A stretch of 64,000 nt of DNA from Glandiceps talaboti (GCF_964340395.1 NC_135565.1:21682209-21746208); one strand, 5' to 3'. Shown: positions 35,721 through 49,800, counted from the stretch's first letter. Notes: a model not told the origin generated them from the letters alone. Numbers and translations are program-made.

Positions 35721-38329
35721 GGTACACAGTACATCAGATTATCACCTATTGCATATATATGCATGGTTTTGGCACATCAAGAGCTGATGAAATTGTCTGA
35801 AGTGTAAAAAAGAAAGTCTTCAACATCAACTTTTTTGAGGAATAGTCTAAAAATGACTGAAAAGTTAAAGATAATGTTAATATAAATGTTATACAATTAT
35901 AATATGGTAATAAAGAGTTAATCTTATTTACATGATTGGGTTCCCATAATGCACCAGTTTCTATGGTTTTGTCTCCCATCATACTACTTCACTACTTCAC
36001 TACTTTGAAAACTAACTCATTGATAATTCTTACTTTATCAACAGAGATAAAATGTGATAACAAAAGTGTCATTTATGAAAATTAATTTAAGTTTTTTAGT
36101 AAAGTTCTTTTCATAATTTGTATTTGGGTATACGTATAGTTACAACTACAACTACTATAGCTTGCATTTAATATGTACAGACATTCTCACTATACAGTTT
36201 ATACTCCTATGCATAAAAACAAAAGTATACACAACCAAGACACTAGGTGGCACTGCAATAATTATCAAAATAATGGTGTGTTTGCCAGTTAATTCTTTTC
36301 TCAAAATTGTACATATTTTGGATTTTTTTTCAGTTTATAACTACAGATAACAATTCACGTTGCATCTGATAACTTTTTTTCTACCTACAATTTACATTAG
36401 ATCATCATTTAACTATTAAGAACTTATATTAATAAAATAATAAAATAAAAATATATTGTACGTTAAAACAGTAATGTCCACATGGTTTTGCCCTAATGAG
36501 GTCAAAGATCAGATATGTGCATCATATAACCAGGGTTAATATGACTAAACTTTGGTATAAAATATAACACACTGTATCACTAAGATATTTACTACCTGTT
36601 ACCTAAAAACTACTGGGAAAACTGTCGTACAAACCTCTGGGATAAAAATAGCTTATTTTAGCACCGTTGCACTCCTCATTATATAGCCAATTACAGCCTT
36701 AAATCTAGACAGGTAAGGGCATTCTAATAAGAATGATGTAGGCCAGTATATCTATCACATAGGTAGGCCATGTAATGAATGAAAAGCAGAACTATTTTTA
36801 GAGACATAAACTAAGTTTGGAAAGAGTGGTAAAATTTACGTAGGATTTGGTTCCCACAGATCTTTATAAGTTCCTAGGATATTGCTTTTAAATTGGGAAT
36901 TAGAAATCAGTCATACAAAATTGGATATTGATATAGTCAAATATAAAATATGTGTACAGTGTGGGGTTTTTACAGGTGGTTAAATTTACCTTAAGAGTCC
37001 AACAAGTTTCTATTTAAACTCCCAGTCGTTGCCTTTATGTGGGGAATTACAAATTTGAAATATTAACAGGGATCTACCCATATTTAATAATAACATCCTG
37101 GTTAATGGTTGGACAGTATTACAGATCCATCCCCTAAATTACACTTTTATGGTATGTCCAGGAAATGGGGGAATTTCATACAATTCATGTCTCTATTACA
37201 AATTATACTATTATTTCCAGGTAGCTGGGAAGTTTATAACAGTCCTCCTTCTTTTACAAGGTTCTAAAAACTCAACACAGACATTTTTGTGGCTAACAAT
37301 ATTTTATATTTTCAGCATTTTTCAAGGGATTCGTATCTTTGGTGTCAAAGTCCTTATATTATAGAAGTTTGATTGATTTCTTTAAAGAAAAATGTTCAAA
37401 TGTTTTCAAATTTTCCAAGTTCTTCAATTTCCAAATATGGTAATGGGTATTAATACTAATTATGCAAAAGATTAGGTGTACACACTTTCCAAATATGGTA
37501 TGCAAAATAAGAATTCTCACTTTTCCAAACATGGTAACATCAGTTTATGCAAATTAGTACTCACTTTCCATATAAGGTCAAACCAAATTATGCAAACTGG
37601 GACTCCTCAGTTTCCAAATAAGGTCATACCAGTTTATGAAAACTTAATTCTCGGTACCTGAAATAGAACATTACTGCCTTGGCGCATCATATAAATAACG
37701 AACGTCCAATTTCTTGGTTGACACCATAACTTCCACTCCGAGTGCTTCACATGCATTACTATTGGCATGCTTGAGAATAAATTGAACTTCTTGTTCTATT
37801 TTGACCCTCTAGTATGAGCTATTGCTATTATTGGTACTGAGAATAAGTCAACCTTTTTGTTCTATTTTGACCCTCTAGCAATTGGTAAAATGCCATTGCA
37901 GGTACCGAGAATTTAATCTAAATTACATTTCATGTATGTTGGAATATTTTCTTGTAAAATGGCTGTGTTTGAAGCTTTTACCGTAAAAAATTTCATTACT
38001 TAACAACAATTTTGAAATTTTATAAAAATCATCTCTTACATTTGCTACATTTCTACAAATTCACGTTTTACAAACTTTTGACAGGAATAATGTTTGTATG
38101 AATGATTACAAAGTGGCACCATGTAAACTTACAACAGGATATGAATTTTTGTTGGCAAATCTGCCCTGGAACATGCATAATTTACAGTGGGATATTCCCT
38201 TGGAGAACACAAAGGCCTAACTCTCGTGTTTGCTTTTCTCGCCTAACTCCACTTCACAGAAGACTTGCCTAACTCCTCAACTCTGTACATGACATTAACT
38301 GCTCCATCTTTGATCTTCTTACAAATGTG
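35721..38329. other. Non-coding stretch, probably tetraspanin 3' UTR and flank
   Basis: No supported exon. It contains degenerate short repeats at 37440-37640 (TTTCCAAATA.GGT units) and 37770-37880 (GTTCTATTTTGACCCTCTAG twice). I could not place the tetraspanin poly(A) site. Confidence 0.5.
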
Positions 38330-41300
38330 TTAATAGTCATACTTCTCTTCTGCCTTCAATTGTGAATACAGACACAGAGCAAAGATGACACCAAATACCT
38401 GCATAAATAAAAACACATCAAAATTGTAAATAAGAAATGGAATATCTATTTTGGGAAACAAGCGTCTTCAGCACTTCAGCTTGTCTTACTGAAAATGACA
38501 AATTTGTGAACAGACAAGTGACACAGTTAAGAGGCCTATAACAAACTTTGCACTAATATACAATAAAAAAATAGCACCAATGGCGTTAGTTTTTAAAAAT
38601 GTTTACCTACATACTGATCCATACTAGGTAGAGGTGTTCATTTGCTGAATGATTATCCAGTTGCCTATTCAACCACGTTGTTATCTTTGCAATATACATG
38701 ATCATTTGGTTGTTGCTATGGGCATGATCATGTTGCTAGACATATTTGCATACAATTTTTGAATGCTAACAGCATTGTAACAAAACTGACAATACATGAG
38801 TGGACAGATTAGACATTACCCCAGCTACAAATAATCCCATGATCCTTTGTGTCTGAGCATGCTCAGTCTGTTTTATGAGTTACTTACCTGAATGCAAGCT
38901 ATACCAATTCCAACTCCACCAAGAATCACCAGATGTTTTTGTAGATATTCCTCTAAACTAACAATACAACCCTGAAAAATCAACAACGATTTGTGTTTAC
39001 GGTTGTTGATTGAAAACCAAACAAATTATAGGTAAATACTTCAGTTGTGTAAGGATGAGTAACTATAATCTTAATATGACTATCTCCTCATAAATATTGG
39101 TAATTTCCAACACATCTTTACTTCAAATAATTTCATCTTTCATGGATTCTATTATTATAACTTAACTATGTTTTTCACACACAACAAAGGCATTTACATG
39201 TACAGCATGGTTTGCATATCATTTACATATCATTTGCATATCATTTACATATCATTTTGCATATTATTTACATATCATTTGCATATTATTTACATATCAT
39301 TTGCAAACATGTACAATAATGTTTTCGTATTACAGTGCAGTGTGTAAGTGTATGCACTGATGCACGCAATCTTCGATACAAATATACTACAACCATTCAG
39401 ACTAACTTACCATTCTATAAATATTAGAGGCATGGTCTCTAACGGCACAAAATGCACTTTCTGTTTTACAACAGCTGTCTGGTGTACTTCTGTTACCTGC
39501 TAAGTTGGATACTTTCCAAACACTTGTATCCCAGTCATGGTACAAGTGTGCTCCACAACAGTTGAACTAAAATGTAAAAGATAAAAAAACTGGGATGTTA
39601 AAATTGATATTAATTGATGTCATTCAGCTTGATTTGGATTTTAAAGTAAAAGTCATGTCAGAATTATTTCTGTCTTTAGTACACTTGTTTTGTATTGTAT
39701 TGCACTGTATTGTATTGTATTGTATTGCATTGTATTGTATTGCATTGTATTGTATTGTATTGTATTGTATTGTATTGTATTGTATTGTATTGTATTGTAT
39801 TGTACTGTATTGTATTGTCACTAATGATAAAACATACACTTACAGATACTAAAGTTACAATAGTCACGGAAGGACATGACAAATAGTTGTAACAGAGCTA
39901 ATGTAGTGATTACTGCTATCAACTTACATATGATTTTGGGTGATAAAAAAGCACTTTGTTAACTTACTCAACTTTGAATCTTGCAAAGAAACTCTACAGC
40001 CATTTTGGGGATTTTCCTGCAAAGATTGATGGGAAATCCCCACAATGCATCATAAATACCCTTATATTTGTCTTCAGTAAACATTTCCTGTAAATCTTGG
40101 TTGTACAGTATATCAATGTAACTTACACTTCTATGCATCTCATCCACAGCCATGGTGATTTCTTCTGCCCCATCTATCCCATAATATTCAGTCAGTGTTG
40201 CATTCAGGTTATTCTCCAGTTCAGTTTCAAGCTAAAAAATAGAGAACATTTTCAAGGACAAGTCTAGTTGACATAAAATACGGTGAATAAAGCAAATTGA
40301 GGATAGCAGTCACCAAGGTAACTAAAGTTGTGGTTTGGCTATGATATAGGTGATAGGGACATTTAGACATTACTTTGAAAAACAGCACACTTGCACAGAC
40401 ACAGACACAGACACAGACACAGACACAGACACAGACACAGACACAGACACAGACACGCAGACACATACATGCATGCACACATGCACACATACACTCACAC
40501 ACCCATACATGCACACACTCATACATACATACACAACCACACACACACACACACACACACAACACAACACAACACAACACAATCAAATGAGACAATACTG
40601 AATATTTCAAAAATTGGTTTGATTCTATGATTTAATTGTACTTACTTCTTTTCTGTAGACATATGCCAGAATTCCTACCACTAACTCCATGACCAGGATT
40701 ATTAGTAACAAACTGGTATACTGTATACAGAGTAGAAATAATAGAATTTAGTTATTTATTCACAGAGAGACGGTACACTGAATGAGGTTGAAAGTAACCA
40801 TTGGATCTTGTTTACATAAACAGACCAACCATTGGATCTTGTTTACATAAACAGACCAACCATTGGATCTTGTTTACATAAACAGACCAACCATTGGATC
40901 TTGTTTACATAAACAGACCAACCATTGGATCTTGTTTACATAAACAGACCAACCATTGGATCTTGTTTACATAAACAGACCAACCATTGGATCTTGTTTA
41001 CATAAACAGACCAACCATTGGATCTTGTTTACATAAACAGACCAACCATTGGATCTTGTTTACATAAACAGACCAACCATTGGATCTTGTTTACATAAAC
41101 AGACCAACCATTGGATCTTGTTTACATAAACAGACCAACCATCGGATCTTGTTTACATAAACAGACCAACCATCGGATCTTGTTTACATAAACAGACCAA
41201 CCATCGGATCTTGTTTACATAAACAGACCAACCATTGGATCTTGTTTACATAAACAGACCAACCATTGGATCTTGTTTACATAAACAGACCAACCATCGG

Positions 41301-44300
41301 ATCTCGGTTACATAAACAGACCAACCATTGGATCTTGTTTACATAAACAGACCAACCATTGGATCTTGTTTACATAAACAGACCAACCATTGGATCTTGT
41401 TTACATAAACAGACCAACCATTGGATCTTGTTTACATAAACAGACCAACCATTGGATCTTGTTTACATAAACAGACCAACCATTGGATCTTGTTTACATA
41501 AACAGACCAACCATTGGATCTTGTTTACATAAACAGACCAACCATTGGATCTTGTTTACATAAACAGACCAACCATCGGATCTTGGTTACATAAACAGAC
41601 CAACCATTGGATCTTGTTTACATAAACAGACCAACCATGGGATCTTGGTTATATAAACCAACCAACCAACCATTGGATCTTGTTTACAAAAACAGACCAA
41701 CCATTGGATCTTGTTTACATAAACAGACCAACCATTGGATCTTGTTTACATAAACAGACCAACCATTGGATCTTGTTTACATAAACAGACCAACCATTGG
41801 ATCTTGTTTACATAAACAGACCAACCATTGGATCTTGTTTACATAAACAGACCAACCATTGGATCTTGTTTACATAAACAGACCAACCATTGGATCTTGT
41901 TTACATAAACAGACCAACCATTGGATCTTGTTTACATAAACAGACCAACCATTGGATCTTGTTTACATAAACAGACCAACCATCGGATCTTGTTTACATA
42001 AACAGACCAACCATTGGATCTTGTTTACATAAACAGACCAACCATCGGATCTTGGTTACATAAACAGACCAACCATTGGAACTTGTTTACATAAACAGAC
42101 CAACCATTGGATCTTGTTTACATAAACAGACCAACCATTGGATCTTGTTTACATAAACAGACCAACCATTGGATCTTGTTTACATAAACAGACCAACCAT
42201 TGGATCTTGTTTACATAAACAGACCAACCATTGGATCTTGTTTACATAAACAGACCAACCATTGGATCTTGTTTACATAAACAGACCAACCATTGGATCT
42301 TGTTTACATAAACAGACCAACCATTGGATCTTGTTTACATAAACAGACCAACCATTGGATCTTGTTTACATAAACAGACCAACCATTGGATCTTGTTTAC
42401 ATAAACAGACCAACCATTGGATCGTTCAGACTTCAAAGACTGCAGTGTGCCCTCTAACTAAATTTGACCCACAAAATTCAGTGTTCCCGGTGTGACTCAC
42501 AAGTGTGTCCTGTTAGCCAATATAATGGTGACACATAGCAGCTTTTAGTGACATGCTAAAATATGGTGTCCCTCTATCCCTTTCTATGCGGTGACTCACA
42601 AGAAGTGCCAGTTTTTATCATTTTGACTCACAATATCCAACATTGATGTTACAAACTTGAGATACAGAAAGTTAATAATGTTCACAGTGTGTAATAACTG
42701 AAGTTGGTTTTACAGGGTAGGGTTGTCGGTGGCCGTGTGGCTAAACCACTCGCCTCTTAATTACCACTGCGATCAGGGTTCGAACCCCATTCAGGGTTCA
42801 ATTAAATTTACCACGCTGTAAGTAAGAAGAGTGTCGTTCAGTTTGACTCTACCGAACAACGCAGGTTTTCCCCGGGTATTCCAGTTTCCTCCTGCATTAA
42901 CACTGAACCCTGGATGAGGGATATATTGCGCTCACTGGACTTCTTGGGAGACAAGTGTTTATATGCTTAAAGAACTATCCAGTATAAATAAAGATTACTA
43001 TTATTATCATTATTACACGTACATGTAGGTATTATGTCAGTTTTTTTAATGGTGATGTATTTAAATGATAAGGATGATCATGTGATATAAAACAGAGCAT
43101 TGTCTTTTACTCACCAACACAAGGCAGAGTTTTTGTTCCTGTACAGCACCACAGCATCCAAGTGTACCCACAATCATAACACAGATACCAGTAACAAGAA
43201 GTAGATAAGTAGTGGCTTCAAATGTACTTGAACTTAGTATAGCAACATAATGACTTCGATCAATTAGTGTCCATATACCAATAGCCAACATTCCAGCACC
43301 AGCAAGCTATAAAAAACAAAAGATTGTATTTTAAACTATACTGCCACTAGAGGGCAGGCTTCAAATGTACTTGAACTTCGTATAGCAACGTAATGACTTC
43401 GATCAATTAGGAGTGTCCACATTCCAGTAGCCAGCACTAGCAAGCTATAAAAACAAAAGACTGCATTGTAAAATGTTACACCACTAGGTGGCAGGATTCT
43501 ACTTCATATGACAAGGTTACTTCTATCAGAACAGCAGTGTCTATATACCAATATTAACCGACATTCCCTGACAGCAAGCCATAAACACAAATGAATTGTA
43601 AGCTGCCTAGTCAGTAGGTGTCAGGCTTCTTGCCAAATCTGAACATAATATGTTATTATACTTATTGAAACATGGGGATGCCGCGTTTTGGATGTTGACC
43701 TAAAAATCAATTTGATTGGATATATTTCACCTTACTATGTGTACTACTGTACAAATGTGTTTAACCACAGATGATTCAATACTGTGTAGTGTGTATATTA
43801 TTATGATTAAGTCATTATATCTAACAAAACAATTAAAAAAAATGTACCATGTACACAGTTAGTACAGCTTTACGGATATTGGATATAAAAATAGAACCAG
43901 AAGCAGGTATATGTCTCTTTATGAAGTGATTTTATAGAAATGATGGCAATACAACTCAGTATCTATGAGATAATTTTATAGTCTGGATGTCCATATTTAT
44001 CCAATCACCTCTAACCCCTCTAAAGTGAGATTTTTAGATTCATTGAAAGATAGCAGACATTGTTGTAAACCACAGCCTCATTTATGGCACCGTCTAAGAC
44101 ACACAACCCAGAGGTTTGTTATTTGCAGTGTCACGGAAGAAATAACAGCATTGGTTTGTGAGAATGAGAAGTATAGATGAATGGTTTCACCCTACTGTAC
44201 CTCTGTAAACAATCTAGTGAATCTACAGTGTCCAATTCATCATTTCCTCTCAATGGGATACATTTTGGATCAGAGTCAAAAACAACACAAAAACCTTGAA

Positions 44301-44973
44301 TTGTGGTTGATTAGTCAAACTGTATTTAACTACTATTACTAGAGGAGTGGGTATAACACACTATACTATGTGAGTCAGAGTATAACTGTTAAAATCACTC
44401 ACGTGTAATGAACTAGAAATATAATAATTTTGTAATAATTGAGATTTTTAATTAAATACAAATATTGACAGTATACTGACTAGGAGATTGTCATATCCTT
44501 ACAGATAAATTGTTATCTGAATATAAGTATCCCAAGCTTTCTAGGCTTTGGTTGGGTATTTATTATTATTTATTTATTATTTATTAGTTCCTCAAAGGAT
44601 ATATAGTTTACGACTCCCAATAGTCCAAGTGACACAACTACAACTTAGCAATGATTTAACAATCTGATGGCTGATGGGAAAAAAACTCTCGAACTATGGA
44701 GTATATAAGACAGCGGTGAGAATATCAAAATATGTTTAATGTCAATAGTAATTACACGTGCCTTGCACAGTATTGCACGATAACAACAGACCCAAATAAT
44801 GGTTTTTAAGGTCTAGTAATATTTAGGAAACATCTTTCTATCCATAACAGAGCTATGAGGTAAATATAACTTACCCACAGAAGAAAATTGAATATAAAAA
44901 GAGTATACTTTAAACATGATATGCTACAACATTTCTCATCTTCTTTGTAACTATAGGAATCACGGTCAGCCAT
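38330..44973 (-). CDS. Tetraspanin of the CD151/TSPAN11 group, complete
   Basis: Seven coding exons on the minus strand: 44973-44875, 43306-43115, 40720-40646, 40231-40127, 39566-39411, 38971-38888 and 38398-38330 (stop TAA). They join in phase to 259 residues, close to the usual length of about 250. There are four membrane helices, with cytosolic Cys likely to be palmitoylated ([16 protein letters not shown]). The large extracellular loop has the CCG signature, PDSCCKT and two further Cys, six in all. The stretch RDHASNIY followed by GCI is diagnostic of the CD151/TSPAN11 group. Sequons NAT and NRS are present in the loop. The C-terminus [14 protein letters not shown] has a YSQL sorting signal of YxxPhi type, at the same place as in CD151. 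Family role: organises laminin-binding integrins at the plasma membrane. The residue aligned with Gln of the vertebrate QRD integrin-contact motif is Val here. An acceptor at 45004-45006 implies at least one upstream untranslated exon. Confidence 0.95.
39200..39306. repeat. Short repeats of CATTTGCATAT/CATTTACATAT
   Basis: About nine units of ATCATTTRCAT in the tetraspanin intron before the last-but-one coding exon. ATTTGCAT is the octamer core bound by POU factors; function is not shown. Confidence 0.85.
39411..39566 (-). CDS. Large extracellular loop exon of the tetraspanin
   Basis: Fifty-two in-phase codons from [12 protein letters not shown] through [20 protein letters not shown] to YRM. 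The exon holds five of the six conserved loop cysteines; the sixth (GCI) opens the next exon. It joins directly to AVDEMHRS from the previous exon, giving the standard AVDxxxxxFxCCG spacing. Confidence 0.95.
39693..39818. repeat. (TGTAT)n pentanucleotide repeat
   Basis: About 25 units of TATTG with a few TGCAT variants, in the tetraspanin intron. Confidence 0.96.
40396..40580. repeat. (ACAGAC)n and CA-rich microsatellite
   Basis: About ten ACAGAC units followed by CA, CATA and AACAC tracts. Confidence 0.95.
40797..42423 (-). repeat. 31-bp minisatellite, about 52 copies, in the tetraspanin intron
   Basis: Unit ACCATTGGATCTTGTTTACA then TAAACAGACCA, nearly identical throughout, with rare CATCGG and TTGGTTAC variants and one disturbed unit near 41640-41670. 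The array ends 77 bases upstream of the third coding exon's acceptor. Every canonical unit has TGTTTAC and ATAAACA, both forkhead-type cores. Confidence 0.97.
42443..42640. mobile_element. MITE family B fragment, inverted and rearranged
   Basis: Starts CAGTGTGCCCTCTAAC. The right part (GACTCACAAGAAGTGCCAG, TTTTATCATTTTGACTCAC) is the reverse complement of the 24070 and 24488 copies. It abuts the end of the 31-bp array. Confidence 0.75.
42721..43010 (+). mobile_element. tRNA-derived SINE, copy 1
   Basis: The head GGTTGTCGGTGGCCGTGTGG has an A-box and GGTTCGAACCCC a B-box, of tRNA-Leu/Ser style. The conserved body (AACGCAGGTTTTCCCCGGGT) and 3' end (CCAGTATAAATAAAGATTA) match 63021-63284. Confidence 0.9.
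43345..43600 (-). pseudogene. Two degenerate copies of tetraspanin exon 2's 5' part
   Basis: GGCTTCAAATGTACTTGAAC, GTAATGACTTCGATCAATTA and CACTAGCAAGCTATAAAAAC repeat the exon and its acceptor at about 43216-43320. A second, weaker copy lies at about 43500-43600. Indels break the frame in both. Confidence 0.88.
43601..44874. other. Tetraspanin intron 1, remainder
   Basis: AT-rich intron with no further exon or clear element. A TTATTATTTATT tract lies at about 44560-44585. Confidence 0.6.
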
Positions 44974-46350
44974 CTTGGATTCACAAATATCACCTTTTCA
45001 CACCTGTAAAAAGAGTAACAAGAAAACTAATGTTACTCCTTCTTGTTTTTAGTTCTATGAGAAATTGTAAAATATGATTTTGCATTGAAAGGAATCTGGT
45101 CTTATTTTCGGCCAAAAAATCCAAACATAATTTTGCATCTTTCTAAAGATTACATTAGAACATTGCACTGCTCCTAAAGATTTGCAATATACCATCGTCA
45201 CAAAACCATGGCGTCTGTTACGCCACCGTCTTTATTACAGCTCTGGTTTGTGAGAATGCAATATACTATATGAGGACATACATTCTAATTAAAGGGTTAT
45301 TTATTATAGGTTTAATTTTTTTTTTACTTTTTAGATCAAGGTCATCATCTTCCAAGTCTTTTTTTTTTTTTACAACATTGCATGATCTCACCACTAGAGG
45401 GCAGTAAACATGGTAATTCTGAATTGCTGTACAGTGATCAATAGATACAGTAAGGAAAGAGAAATTAGGTCATGTACTTGTCACCATGACAACATCCAGT
45501 AAATCAGAGAATGTCTTCACTGGAATTTGGTTTGACTAATTATCAAAGGCATTAAAAACCATGGCGATGAATTCAAGGAGTTCCAATGATATTTATTACA
45601 TCGTTACTGCATATATTCTTTGTAATTCAATACTATAGGCATGACCATAGCTAAAAACCTGTGAAATTAACAGTGATCAAATTCATTGATTTTAAAATGT
45701 CTTGTGACAAAAGTACATCAATTGATGAATGGATTGTCACATTTTCCCATTATACTTAGACTAGAGTGGCCATTACATGTACTACTACCTACATTACACA
45801 CAACTACTTCAAATGTTCGATGTATAAATGTTATTTTTTTTCACCATTATCTGCTATCTCCATACTTATTTGATAATGGCAAGGTATCTGAATATCTGCT
45901 AATGTTTGTCATGATAATATTGACTGTTATTTTCAAAATGTATAAATGAGTATTTAGTGTTTGATATCAATACTATTTCTACACAATCACAACCCTGTCG
46001 ACTGTATTAGTAAAGGACGTAAATATCTAGCACCATCCCCTTGTAAATATCTGGCAATGTTTGTCGTGACAATATTGACTGTAAATTTTAAAATAAAAGA
46101 AGTGTACTTTAGTTAAATAATACTGTACACCTGGAAATTTTCACTAAATATTTATTTTCACTTATTTCACTGGAAAACAAAATGTAAAATAAGTAGTGAC
46201 TAAAATATTGCCTTCTTGAACATAGACACAACATACCAGTCTGGTAATTAGTAAAAATTAGTCTTTGAGAACTAGCTGAAGACTGAAAAATCACAACATT
46301 TTCTAGTGGGGAAAATATGTATGTTTACACTAACACATGCCAGCAAGGAC

Positions 46351-46688
46351 GATATCACAATTTAGTGCCTGCACAAGGTTTTGGCATTCTTTACCAGGGT
46401 GATATCACAATTTAGTGCCTACACAAGGTTTGGCATTATTTACCAGGGTGATATCACAATTTAGTGCCTACACAAGGTTTGGCATTCTCTACCAGGGTGA
46501 TATCACAATTTAGTGCCTACACAAGGTTTGGCATTATTTACCAGGGTGATATCACAATTTAGTGCCTACACAAGGTTTGGCATTCTTTACCAGGGCGATA
46601 TCACAATTTAGTGCCTACAAAAGGTTTGGTATTCTTTACCAGGGCGATATCACAATTTAGTGCCTACACAAGGTTAGGCATTATTTAC
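46351..46688. repeat. 49-bp minisatellite, seven copies
   Basis: Unit GATATCACAATTTAGTGCCT, ACACAAGGTTTGGCATT and CTTTACCAGGGT, nested inside the larger degenerate array. Confidence 0.96.
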
Positions 46689-46751
46689 CAAAATTTTGAT
46701 GAAGTCCAAGTTTATAAAGGACTTTTATTGAAAGTAAATATCTAGTCCATA

Positions 46752-46858
46752 CTAGTTCCTGACGACTGTGTTCCAATTTACACCATGTTATCTTCAAACA
46801 TTACTGTAATGGGTGAAGATAATATTGTGTAAATTGGAACACAGTCATCAGGAACTAG
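46752..46858. mobile_element. Foldback element, arms about 45 bp
   Basis: CTAGTTCCTGACGACTGTGT and TCCAATTTACAC pair with GTGTAAATTGGA and ACACAGTCATCAGGAACTAG. The inner GTTATCTTCA and TGAAGATAA also pair. Confidence 0.88.
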
Positions 46859-49800
46859 ACTAGTAAATATCTGGCTATGTTTGTCATGATAATATTGTCT
46901 GTTACTTTTCAAAACATGTATGTAATGTTTGATATCGATATTATTTCTTCATTGGCATGCATTGTCTAAAGTACTGATATTTTAATTAAGACCCTTACCT
47001 AAAGTAAATATCTAGCAATATTCATGGTTTGGAATCGTCATAATATTGTCTCTTATTTTTCAAAATCAAGTATGAAGCACTTACTGTTTTCAATAAATGT
47101 ATGCAATATACACTGAAAAAAGAAAATTAACAGGAATACTGCTAACATGCTATATAAAAAATTTGTTATTTTCAGTTTACTGTATCGACAGAGGATATTC
47201 ACCTAGTATATCTGGCAATGAATCATGAAATCATTTAAATTCAACGGCTATAATTAAATTGGGGTTCAAGTATTAGTGTTTGTTAAATGTATTATTTTCT
47301 CGCTGTCACATATTACTATCTACTTCATTGATTGAAGACATTCACCTATATTATGGCAATTATGGTCTGCTATAATATTCAAATTCAGGTATAAGTATTT
47401 AACGTTTGCTAAACTTGTTATTTCATACATTTGTATATCCATACTGCATTGATAAGTGGACATTCACCGTAGTACAGATCTGGCAATGTTCTATTATAAT
47501 ATTCAAATTGAGGTGTATGTATTTAGCATTTACTAAATTTGTTATTTTCTCACTGTCACATACATTTCTCACTGTCTAAACAGAATTGATAAGTTAATAT
47601 CTGACTACATCTGTAGACAATATTCATGAATCATGATAATATTGAAAGCTAGTTTTTAAAATGAAAATTATATTTACTGTTTGCTATAGATGTTATATTC
47701 TCATTGTTACGTACTGTGTATACTACATTGATAAAGGTTAACATTTGACTACATTGTGCATACAGGGTGTATATGGGAATGTTAATGAATTGCAATAATC
47801 TAGACTAGTACATTTCAAAATGAGTTCACAATGTATTTAATGTTTGCTATAGATGTTATATTCTCATTGTTACATACTGAATTAATAGAGGGAGGGCATT
47901 TGACTACATTGTGCATACAGTGTGTATATGGGAATATTTATGAATTGCAATAATCTAGACTTGTACACTTCAAAATGAGAACACAATGTATTTACTGTTT
48001 GCTAAAGATGTTATATTCTCATTGTTACATACTGAATTAATAGAGGGAGGGCATTTGACTACATTTTACATATTTATAAATTGCGATATATAATTAGTAA
48101 ATTTCAAAATGTGTACACAATGTATTTACTGTTTGATATATAATACATGCAGATATTATTTTCCGCAATGTCATGTACTATCTAGTCTAAACTGTTGAAG
48201 ACATTAGCCTAAGGTATCTGGCAATGTTAGGGATAATATTGACTGTAATATTTCAAAATGATATTACACATCAGATGCATATTAATGTTTTCTATTGATG
48301 TTATTTTACCATCTACTATCTACATACTTAAACCAATGAAGACCATTAGCCTATGGATATACATGTGGTGGGGGTGGGGTGGGGTGGGGTGGGTGGGGTA
48401 TTTGACAACGTTTGACAGGGATAATATCAAGTGTTCTATTTCAAAATCAACAATTTACACTATAGCTGCCTTCTAACTGTCACTAAGTATCAATATCACA
48501 CTACCAAAGGTGAATTACCTAGGGGGTATTTGCCAATATTAAGACTAATAAATTCTGACATCTATTTTTTTCAAATTAACATTTTTATAGCATGTAATAT
48601 GAATCATATACTTTCCCCTATTTACTATATAGTTTAATACAATACAACTACAGAATGTGGAAAAGCTATAGTGTATTTATTCTGTGTCCACACTTGGCAA
48701 ATTACCCAAATATTTTTTGAAGCCTCTTTCCCTTGTAGGTCCTCTGCTTTTACCAAAGTTTCTATATTATGGCCAAAAATAAAGAATTGTTTCTGATCAT
48801 GACAGTTTGTCTAACAACATGAATTTTTTTTTGTATTTCTCAAACTGGTCACTCAATCTACTGTTTATGGCAGTTACTGTTCTTTTTATTTAGTACTTTA
48901 CAGCAAGTGTGTATGTGGGGCAGAATATGTCATTTGCTAGTTAATGATTATCTTTACTGAAGCAACAATTAAAGTAGGCATGATTATTTTTGTGTTTTCT
49001 CCCAGATCTGCAGACTGCTGAACAAACACGTAAAAAAAAGATTGACGCGAGGGTATTTAAGTGATGCATGCGCTGACCAGAAACAATTCGTTATTTTTTG
49101 ACCTAATATTAGTCCATGATATCCTGTAATGAACTCACTAACAATGAATATCACAGAACCCTGAAAAATGTTGTGTTAGTTGCTTAGCAACGGACACATG
49201 AAGAATATACTGCCACAGTTCTGCAACTTAGCTACTTTCTTTTATTTCACATAATGAATTTAAGTCAGACTTCTTCAAAAAGTCAGCAGAGGTGAGAAAC
49301 AAGTCAAAGATTAAACTCATTTTTGTGCTCATAGATGGCAGATTTATTTAAAAAGCCATCATTGTTAGGAGTAATTTTCATTTTAACCTTTATGATAGAT
49401 AGGCACTTCATAGAGTGTTTCCTGGCAACGTTCACTGCAATCAATTTTAAAAGACTGTTTTTGTCAATGTTGTCATCAGCTGTGATGGAATATTCAGGTA
49501 ATTTACATCTACTGTCATCCACACAAGGTGAATACCAAACTACCTATGGAGTATTTGTGATCAAATGAAACTATTTTTTCACACTCAACACTTCTTGAAG
49601 CAAATACAGATATATTGTGACTATCTCCAACTATCAATGTTGAAGGCAAATGCCTAGGGTATTTTGTAATGTTCAATTCAATAACATCAATGCAATTTAT
49701 TAAAATCACCAGTTGTCACTATTCCAACTCACCAACTAACAATACTAACAAAGGCCATTGCCTAGGGCATGTGCCAATGTACAATGTAATAATTAGGGAG

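Noticed and set aside
39968-40153. Possible extra tetraspanin exon ([16 protein letters not shown] frame)
   Set aside because: Joining exon 40231-40127 directly to 39566-39411 already gives the standard loop spacing before CCG; the frame runs through the donor and needs a cryptic acceptor.
40797-42423. CRISPR-like array
   Set aside because: The whole 31-bp unit is repeated with no variable spacers.
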